Of a stretch of 44,873 bases of DNA, positions 39,464-44,873 are shown in pieces (positions within the stretch are counted from its first letter, which is position 1; every line of letters begins with the position of its first letter). The DNA is taken from assembly GCA_002894305.1 (NCBI GenBank), contig PGEI01000014.1, positions 1-44,873 of the forward strand, in the 5' to 3' direction. The stretch comes from Comamonadaceae bacterium CD01 (GTDB taxonomy: Bacteria > Pseudomonadota > Gammaproteobacteria > Burkholderiales > Burkholderiaceae_C). The notes under the pieces were generated by a model. It had not been told where the DNA came from, ran no database searches, and saw only the letters and a list, made by a program, of their open reading frames with translations. The position numbers and the translations under genes were made by a program.

Positions 39464-40228
39464 ATGTCTTTATTCAGCTACGAAATCAGGAAACAGGTAG
39501 CAGAAATCCTGTTCGACAACCCGCCCGTCAATGCCTTGACCGAAGCCATGCTGGGCGACTTCCTCGACACGCTCGAACGCGCCGGACGCGACCCCGGGGT
39601 GCGCGCCGTCATCATCGGCAGCCATGTGCCGGGGCGGTTTTCGGCCGGCCTCGACCTCACGGCGGTGCACGAGGGCGCGCACCAGAAGGTGCGTGCGCTG
39701 CTCGACCGGTTGTACGTGCGCATGACCGAGGTGCAGTTCCGGATGGGCAAGCCGACGATCGCGGCGGTGGGCGGCACGGCGCGCGGGGGCGGCATGACGA
39801 TTGCCATTTCCTGCGACATGATCGTCGCCTCGGCCGACGCCACCTTCGGCTACCCCGAGATCGACGCCGGCGTGCTGCCCTCCATCCATTTCACCCACTT
39901 GCCGCGCATCGTCGGCAGGCACCGCGCCTTCGAGCTGCTGTTCACCGGCCGCGCCTTCGACGCGCAGGAGGCGCAGGCGCTCGGCCTCATCTCGCGCCTG
40001 ACCGAGCCGGGCCAGGCACTTGAGGGCGCACGCGCGCTGGCGCAGACGCTGTGCGGCAAGTCGCCCGAGGTGGTGCGCTTTGGCCGCAACGCCTTCATGC
40101 TGGCCAACGACAACGGCTACCGCCAGGCGGTGGCGGCCGCGGCCGACAGCTTTTGCAGCGTGGCCATGACCGACGCGGCGCGCGAGGGGATTGCCGCCTT
40201 CGTGGAGAAGCGCAAGCCACGCTGGTAA
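39464..40228 (+). CDS. Crotonase-superfamily enoyl-CoA hydratase/isomerase
   Basis: Crotonase-fold enzyme, 254 aa from ATG 39464 (AAGGGAA upstream). Segments: NPPVNALTEAML (19-30), the first oxyanion-hole loop FSAGLDLTAV (59-68) and the second GGTARGGGMTIAISCD (103-118). Of the two hydratase glutamates, the Glu164 equivalent is kept as Glu132 (FGYPEIDAG), while the Glu144 equivalent is Thr112. That is compatible with a hydratase of reduced mechanism, an isomerase or a hydrolase. End of the Bug, CoA-transferase, crotonase operon; the next gene, ribD, is 70 bases on and unrelated. Confidence 0.92.
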   Translation: MSLFSYEIRKQVAEILFDNPPVNALTEAMLGDFLDTLERAGRDPGVRAVIIGSHVPGRFSAGLDLTAVHEGAHQKVRALLDRLYVRMTEVQFRMGKPTIAAVGGTARGGGMTIAISCDMIVASADATFGYPEIDAGVLPSIHFTHLPRIVGRHRAFELLFTGRAFDAQEAQALGLISRLTEPGQALEGARALAQTLCGKSPEVVRFGRNAFMLANDNGYRQAVAAAADSFCSVAMTDAAREGIAAFVEKRKPRW

Positions 40229-40298
40229 TGCCTGTCATCGCTGGGCGCCATTCCAACCACGCGAACCCGGCCCTTGCGCGCGCTACCATTGCCGCGCC

Positions 40299-41402
40299 AT
40301 GCCTACTGCCCTGCCCTTGATGGATCGCGCCCTGGCTCTTGCCGCCCGGGCGCTCACGCTCTCCAACCCCAACCCCCGCGTCGGCTGCGTCATTGCGACG
40401 GCCGGCGGCGAAGTGCTTGGCGAGGGCTTCACGCAGCAGGCCGGCGGCGCCCACGCCGAGGTCATGGCGCTGCGCGATGCGGCGGCGCGCGGCCATGACG
40501 TGCGCGGCGCCACCGCCTATGTGACGCTGGAGCCCTGCGCCCACCAGGGCCGCACCGGCCCGTGTTGCGACGCGCTGGCTGCCGCCGGCGTCGCCCACGT
40601 CATCGCCTCCATCGCCGACCCCAACCCGCTGGTGGCCGGCCAGGGCTTTGCGCGCCTGCGCGCCGCCGGCGTGCGCGTCGACGTGGGCGCGGGCGCCGAT
40701 GCCACGCGCGAGCTCAACATCGGCTTTTTCAGCCGCATGCAGCGCGGACTGCCCTGGATGCGGCTGAAGGCGGCCACCTCGCTCGACGGCGCGACAGCGC
40801 TGGCCAACGGCACAAGCCAGTGGATCACCGGCGAGGCCGCGCGCGCCGACACCCACGCCTGGCGCGCGCGCGCCTGCGCGGTGGTGACCGGCATCGGCAC
40901 GGTGCTGGCCGACGACCCGCTGCTGAACGTGCGCGGCGTCGACACGCCGCGCCAGCCACACCTGGTCATCGTCGACAGCCAGCTGCGCACGCCGCCCACG
41001 GCGCGGCTGTGGGGCGTGCCCGGCCGCCAGATCTGGATTGCCCACGCCAGCCAGGCCGACAGCCCCGCCGCCCAGGCGCTGCAGGCGCGCGGCGCCCAGC
41101 TCGTCGCCCTGCCCGGCGCCGACGGCCAGGTCGATCTGGCTGCGCTGCTGCGCTGGCTGGCGCAGCAGCTGCAGGTCAATGAACTGCATGTGGAAGCCGG
41201 CCAGCGCCTGAACGGCGCCTTCATCGCGCACAGGCTGGTCGACGAGCTGCTGCTCTACCTGGCGCCCACACTGCTGGGCAGCGGCGCCATGGGGCTGGCC
41301 AGCTGGGGGCCGCTCACCCGCCTCGACCAGGGCCTTGCGCTGCACTGGCACAGCGTCGAGCGCGTCGGCGCCGACCTGCGCGTGCTGGCGCGGACGCGGT
41401 AA
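40299..41402 (+). CDS. ribD: Riboflavin biosynthesis bifunctional deaminase/reductase RibD
   Basis: RibD, 367 aa, carries out the second and third steps of riboflavin synthesis: deamination of the GTP-derived pyrimidine and reduction of its ribosyl side chain. N-terminal cytidine-deaminase-type domain with zinc ligands His52 and catalytic Glu54 (HAE), Cys80 ([11 protein letters not shown]) and Cys89. C-terminal NADPH reductase domain from about residue 150 ([21 protein letters not shown]-type start near 149, [20 protein letters not shown]). ATG 40299 has no clear ribosome site. Standalone housekeeping gene at the right border of the catabolic region; no riboswitch visible in the 70 bases before it. 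Convergent with dusC. Confidence 0.95.
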   Translation: MPTALPLMDRALALAARALTLSNPNPRVGCVIATAGGEVLGEGFTQQAGGAHAEVMALRDAAARGHDVRGATAYVTLEPCAHQGRTGPCCDALAAAGVAHVIASIADPNPLVAGQGFARLRAAGVRVDVGAGADATRELNIGFFSRMQRGLPWMRLKAATSLDGATALANGTSQWITGEAARADTHAWRARACAVVTGIGTVLADDPLLNVRGVDTPRQPHLVIVDSQLRTPPTARLWGVPGRQIWIAHASQADSPAAQALQARGAQLVALPGADGQVDLAALLRWLAQQLQVNELHVEAGQRLNGAFIAHRLVDELLLYLAPTLLGSGAMGLASWGPLTRLDQGLALHWHSVERVGADLRVLARTR

Positions 41403-41410
41403 ACGGCCAA

Positions 41411-41468
41411 GAGCGGCGCCCGCCCTGTGGGATCGGCGCCCTGTGGGAGCGGCGCCCCCGCCGCGATC
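41411..41468. repeat. GTGG-headed REP element with partial tandem copies
   Basis: GTGGGAGCGGCGCCCCCGCC followed by GCGATC at 41443-41468 has a GCGGC / GCCGC stem and a GTGG head, the form of REP elements. Partial copies precede it: GTGGGATCGGCGCC (41427-41440) and GAGCGGCGCC (41411-41420). It fills the gap between the convergent ribD and dusC genes. A second copy lies at 43439-43463. Confidence 0.7.
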
Positions 41469-41469
41469 G

Positions 41470-42447
41470 TCAAGCTACCAAACCCAGCTCAGACACATCT
41501 CCCGCCGTGCGCCGCACCCAGTCGCTCACGTCCTGCTGGCGGGTGAGCAGGCGCACCGTGTCGAACGCCTGCTGCGCCTGCGGATAGTGGCGCCGCAGCA
41601 GGTTGAGCCACTGCTTGAGTCGCCCGGCGTGCTGGCCCGGCTCCAGTTGCACACACACCTGCTCCCAGAAATGCTGCAGATGCGGCACCAGGCGCTCCCA
41701 GGGCAGCGGCTCGCCGCCGGGCAAGCCCGCATCGTGCGCCCGCAGCGCCAGCGCCAGCCCCGGGTGGGCGACGATGCCGCGCCCGAGCATCAGCGCGGCG
41801 CAGCCCGATGCGGCGCGGCAGCGCTGCGCGTCCTGCACATTCCAGACTTCGCCATTGGCGACGACGGCAATCGCCAGCCGTTCGCGCAGCGGTGCCACCT
41901 GCTCCCAGTAGGCGGGCGGGCGGTAGCCGTCGGCCTTGGTGCGGGCGTGCACCACCAGCTCGTCCGCCCCCGCCTCCTGCACGGCCAGCGCGCAATCGAG
42001 CGCCAGCACCGCGTCGTCCCAGCCCAGGCGCATCTTGGCCGACACCGGCAGCCGCGCCGGCACCGCCCGGCGCACCGCGGCGACGATGGCTGCCATGGTT
42101 TCGGGCTCGCGCAGCAGCGCCGCGCCGCCGCCATGGCGGTTGACCACCTTGGCCGGACAACCAAAATTCAGATCCACACCCTCGGCGCCCAGCGCAGCCA
42201 GGCGGGCGGCGTTGTCGGCCATGCAGGCGGCGTCCGAGCCCAGCAGCTGCGGGCGCACCGGCACGCCCGCCGCCGTGCGGCAGCCGTGGGCCAGCTCGGG
42301 CACGATGCGCAAAAAAACCCTGTCGGGCAGCAGGTGGCCGGTCACGCGGATGAACTCGCTCACGCAGCGATCCACGCCGCCGATGCGGGTGAGCACGTCG
42401 CGCAGCACACAGTCGAGCAGCCCCTCCATGGGCGCGAGCAGCAGCAT
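41470..42447 (-). CDS. dusC: tRNA-dihydrouridine(16) synthase DusC
   Basis: FMN-dependent tRNA dihydrouridine synthase, 325 aa, reducing U16 in the D-loop of tRNAs. ATG 42447 ([12 protein letters not shown]) matches the E. coli DusC start. Catalytic Cys97 in [19 protein letters not shown]-binding segments [34 protein letters not shown] and [12 protein letters not shown]. The C-terminal helical domain follows from about 240. The specificity to position 16 rests on overall similarity to DusC rather than DusA or DusB. Divergent from queF, another tRNA-modification gene, with 111 bases between. Confidence 0.93.
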   Translation of the reverse strand: MLLLAPMEGLLDCVLRDVLTRIGGVDRCVSEFIRVTGHLLPDRVFLRIVPELAHGCRTAAGVPVRPQLLGSDAACMADNAARLAALGAEGVDLNFGCPAKVVNRHGGGAALLREPETMAAIVAAVRRAVPARLPVSAKMRLGWDDAVLALDCALAVQEAGADELVVHARTKADGYRPPAYWEQVAPLRERLAIAVVANGEVWNVQDAQRCRAASGCAALMLGRGIVAHPGLALALRAHDAGLPGGEPLPWERLVPHLQHFWEQVCVQLEPGQHAGRLKQWLNLLRRHYPQAQQAFDTVRLLTRQQDVSDWVRRTAGDVSELGLVA

Positions 42448-42558
42448 CAGAGCACCCCCGCATGGGGCGCGGCCATCGCCCCAGCCGCGACAATGGTCGG
42501 CCAATCCATCAACCAATTGGCCAGCCTATTTTTCTGCGTGCGCGTCCGCACCACTTCC

Positions 42559-43404
42559 ATGACGACTCCCGAACAATCCCAACTGGGCAAGACCACCGCC
42601 TACGCCGACCAATACGACCCCGGCCTGCTGTTCCCCATCGCGCGCGCTCCGGCGCGTGCCCAAATCGGCATTGTGCAGGCCCTGCCCTTCTTCGGCGCCG
42701 ACCTGTGGACGGCCTACGAGCTGTCCTGGCTGAACCCGCGCGGCAAGCCGCAGGTGGCGATTGCGCAGATCACCGTGCCGTGCGAGACGCCCAATCTGAT
42801 CGAGAGCAAGTCGCTCAAGCTGTACCTGAACAGTTTCAACGGCACGCGCTTTGCCAGCAGCGAAGCGGTGCGCGAGCGCCTGCGCACCGACCTGGCCGCC
42901 TGCGCCTGGATCGGCAGCAGCCAGTCGGGCAGTGTCGGCGTGCGCCTGATCGGCCCCGACGAGTTCGCCGCCCAGCCGATCCGCGAGCTGGACGGTCTGC
43001 TGCTCGACCGCCTGGATCTGGAGTGCACGCACTACCACCCCGCGCCCGAGCTGCTGCACGCTGCGCACGACGAGGCACCGGTAAGCGAGACGCTGGTGAG
43101 CCACCTGCTCAAGAGCAACTGCCCGGTGACCGGCCAGCCCGACTGGGGCAGCGTGCAGATCCGCTACAGCGGCGCGCCCATAGCCCAGGCGGGGCTGTTG
43201 CAATACATCGTGAGCTTTCGCAACCACGACGGCTTTCACGAGCAGTGCGTGGAGCGCATGTTCATCGACATCTGGCAGCGCTGCCGCCCGATCGAGCTCG
43301 CCGTCTACGCGCGCTACACGCGCCGCGGCGGGCTGGACATCAACCCGCTGCGCACCAGCGCACCGCTGGCCATGCCGCCCAACCTGCGCACCGCGCGCCA
43401 GTAG
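42559..43404 (+). CDS. queF: NADPH-dependent 7-cyano-7-deazaguanine reductase QueF
   Basis: QueF of the bimodular (E. coli YqcD) type, 281 aa against 282 in E. coli. It reduces preQ0 to preQ1 in queuosine synthesis, making the only nitrile-to-amine reduction known in biology. Substrate-binding motif [14 protein letters not shown] (81-94), the catalytic Cys188 in [14 protein letters not shown] and Asp195 are present. ATG 42559 begins [15 protein letters not shown]. No preQ1 riboswitch pattern is visible upstream. Convergent with dinB. Confidence 0.96.
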   Translation: MTTPEQSQLGKTTAYADQYDPGLLFPIARAPARAQIGIVQALPFFGADLWTAYELSWLNPRGKPQVAIAQITVPCETPNLIESKSLKLYLNSFNGTRFASSEAVRERLRTDLAACAWIGSSQSGSVGVRLIGPDEFAAQPIRELDGLLLDRLDLECTHYHPAPELLHAAHDEAPVSETLVSHLLKSNCPVTGQPDWGSVQIRYSGAPIAQAGLLQYIVSFRNHDGFHEQCVERMFIDIWQRCRPIELAVYARYTRRGGLDINPLRTSAPLAMPPNLRTARQ

Positions 43405-43438
43405 GCGGGCGCGGCCGTCAGGGCCTGTTCAAGCACCC

Positions 43439-43463
43439 ATCGCGGCGAGGGCGCCGCTCCCAC
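43439..43463 (-). repeat. GTGG-headed REP element, second copy
   Basis: On the minus strand GTGGGAGCGGCGCCCTCGCC followed by GCGAT, nearly identical to the copy at 41443-41468 and opposite in orientation. It lies in the convergent gap between queF and dinB. Confidence 0.7.
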
Positions 43464-43466
43464 GGA

Positions 43467-43517
43467 GTGCCTCAGGCACCGTAGAGGCCAGCCCTCTGGC
43501 CGATAAAGCCATCGGCC
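43467..43517. other. Chain of hairpins between queF and dinB
   Basis: Three hairpins follow the REP: GTGCC-TCA-GGCAC (43467-43479), GGCCAG-CCCT-CTGGCC (43486-43501) and GGCCGAT-N6-ATCGGCC (43498-43517). The second and third share GGCC at 43498-43501 and cannot form together. They may act as a bidirectional transcript end; there is no T-tract. Confidence 0.5.
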
Positions 43518-43551
43518 AGCGGCGGCCCCGACAAAAGCCACGCACAGGCGC

Positions 43552-44775
43552 TCAAAACAACTCAGGCGTCACCGGCACGGGCGGCGCCGTCGCTGCGGCG
43601 GCCTGCGCCGGCATCAGCGCGCCCACGCGCACCCCCAGCAGCCGCAGGCGCCGCTCCAGCGGCACGCGCTTGAGGCACAGGCCGGCGATGCGGCGGATCA
43701 GCGCCGCATCCTGCGTGGGCTGCTCTATGGTCTGGTCGCGCGTGGCGATCTTGAAGTCCTCGTAGCGCAGCTTGATGCCGATGGTGCGGCCCGCATAGCC
43801 CTTGCGCTGCAGGTCGGCGGCCACCTGCTGGCACAGCTCGGTGAAGATTTGCCCCAGCAGCGCACGGTCGCGCACCGCGTGCAGGTCGCGCTCGAAGGTC
43901 GTCTCGCGGCTCATGCTGACCGGCTCGCTCTCGGTGACCACCGGGCGCTCGTCACGGCCCCAGGCAGCAGCGTGCAGCCAGGCGCCGGTGCTCTTGCCAA
44001 ACTGCGCCACCAGCCAGTCGCGCGGGCGTGCGGCCAGTTCGCCAATCGTCGTGATGCCATGGCCGTGCAGCTTCTCGTTGGTCTTGGGGCCAATGCCGTT
44101 GATCTTGCGGCAGGCCAGCGGCCAGATGCGCTCCTGCAAATCCTCGGGCCAGACGATGGCGATGCCATTGGGCTTGTTGAACTCGCTGGCCATCTTGGCA
44201 ATCAGCTTGTTGGGCGCCACGCCGATCGAGCAGGTCAGGCCGGTGGCATCATGAATGCATTTCTGCAGCAGCCGCGCCAGTACGCGCCCACCTTCGCGCT
44301 GCCCGCCGGGAACGTCGGTGAAGTCGATGTAGACCTCGTCCACGCCGCGATCCTCCATCACCGGCGCGATCGACAGGATGACCTCCTTGAAGCGGCGCGA
44401 ATAGCGCCGGTACTCGGCAAAGTCCACCGGCAGCAGGATGGCCTGCGGGCACAGGCGTGCCGCCTTCATCATGCCCATCGCCGATCCCACGCCGAACGCG
44501 CGCGCAGCGTAGGTGGCGGTGGTGATCACGCCGCGCCCCACATAGTCCTTGAGCACGGAAAAGGCGGCCAGCGGAATCTCGCCCAGCCGCCCGGCGTAGG
44601 CCTTGACCAGCACATCGTCCTCATCCCTGCGCCCACCGCCAATCACCACGGGCAGGCCGGCAAGCTGCGGGTAGCGCAGCAACTCGACCGACGCGTAGAA
44701 GGCGTCCATGTCCAGATGTGCGATGCGGCGGGGCGGTGGAGCAGCGGGTACGGATACGGCGGCGAGATCGGTCAC
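43552..44775 (-). CDS. dinB: DNA polymerase IV (DinB)
   Basis: Y-family error-prone translesion polymerase, 407 aa from GTG 44775; a TTG at 44799 in frame is the alternative. Palm motifs: HLDMDAFYASVE (catalytic Asp22, Asp24) and RGVDEVYIDFTD (Asp146, Glu147). Then TCSIGVAPNKLIAKMASEFN, the helix-hairpin-helix INGIGPKTNEKLHGHGI, and the little-finger domain from about 255. The C-terminal PELF fits a beta-clamp-binding tail. Compared with E. coli DinB there are about 30 extra residues after VVIGGG before RGVITTATYAARAFGV. No LexA box was seen upstream. Convergent with queF. Confidence 0.95.
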   Translation of the reverse strand: MTDLAAVSVPAAPPPRRIAHLDMDAFYASVELLRYPQLAGLPVVIGGGRRDEDDVLVKAYAGRLGEIPLAAFSVLKDYVGRGVITTATYAARAFGVGSAMGMMKAARLCPQAILLPVDFAEYRRYSRRFKEVILSIAPVMEDRGVDEVYIDFTDVPGGQREGGRVLARLLQKCIHDATGLTCSIGVAPNKLIAKMASEFNKPNGIAIVWPEDLQERIWPLACRKINGIGPKTNEKLHGHGITTIGELAARPRDWLVAQFGKSTGAWLHAAAWGRDERPVVTESEPVSMSRETTFERDLHAVRDRALLGQIFTELCQQVAADLQRKGYAGRTIGIKLRYEDFKIATRDQTIEQPTQDAALIRRIAGLCLKRVPLERRLRLLGVRVGALMPAQAAAATAPPVPVTPELF

Positions 44776-44873
44776 ACCCGTGATTGTCGCGTGGCGCAAA
44801 CAACCTCAGGGCGCGTCCACACTCTCATTCCGTTTTTATATCAATCGAGTACGCGAAGGTGAAGCGCAGACAG

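Noticed and set aside
42448-42558. preQ1 riboswitch upstream of queF
   Set aside because: The 111-base gap shows no preQ1 aptamer pattern; likewise no FMN riboswitch in the 70 bases before ribD.
44776-44873. LexA (SOS) box upstream of dinB
   Set aside because: No CTGT-N8-ACAG site found in the sequence available; the window ends 98 bases upstream of the start.
1-44873. CRISPR array, tRNA, rRNA, prophage or insertion sequence
   Set aside because: No regularly spaced direct repeats, no transposase, integrase or phage genes, and no tRNA-like cloverleaf recognised by reading.

Overview
The window is GC-rich chromosomal DNA from a betaproteobacterium of the order Burkholderiales, most likely a Comamonadaceae-type soil or water heterotroph. 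The pointers are six Bug/TctC-type periplasmic binding proteins, many type III CoA-transferases, a DusC and QueF of proteobacterial type, and a dispersed intergenic repeat family. The genus cannot be fixed from the sequence alone. No tRNA, rRNA, CRISPR array, transposase or phage gene was seen.

About 40 kb (1-40228) is an accessory catabolic region for organic acids processed as CoA thioesters. From left to right: a TRAP-type binding protein, a Bug protein and an acyl-CoA ligase (-); a divergent Bug, amidohydrolase and G3E GTPase unit (+, 4343-8009); a beta-oxidation operon of SDR dehydrogenase, MaoC hydratase, crotonase, class I CoA-transferase and thiolase (-, 13415-8058); a divergent C5-dicarboxylate (itaconate or mesaconate type) operon of hydratase, acyl-CoA dehydrogenase, CoA-transferase, MmgE/PrpD protein, CitE-like lyase and MFS transporter (+, 13609-20838); an IclR regulator; a second divergent beta-oxidation locus (thiolase, HSD10-type SDR, Bug, DECR-type SDR on the minus strand; ligase, LCAD-like dehydrogenase, Bug on the plus strand; 21711-29975); an AidB-like dehydrogenase, Bug, CoA-transferase, thioesterase operon with a divergent LysR (30150-35767); a small DUF2249 gene behind a probable NsrR operator (35827-36113); and a LysR divergent from a Bug, CoA-transferase, crotonase operon (36145-40228).

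The logic repeats: a periplasmic binding protein captures an acid, a ligase or CoA-transferase activates it, and dehydrogenase, hydratase, SDR and thiolase or lyase break it down to acetyl-CoA, pyruvate or similar. No membrane subunits of a TTT or TRAP transporter are in the window, so the binding proteins are orphans here.

The right end (40299-44775) is housekeeping: ribD (riboflavin), dusC and queF (tRNA modification) and dinB (DNA polymerase IV). It carries a different repeat, a short GTGG-headed REP.

The most unusual features are a nested-palindrome repeat present in eight places, almost always between co-directional catabolic genes. Two long copies share an inner stem-loop with compensatory base changes, and two copies supply the last codons and stop of a gene. 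Also notable are the NsrR-like operator, the amidohydrolase-metallochaperone coupling, and a class I CoA-transferase lacking the expected catalytic glutamate.
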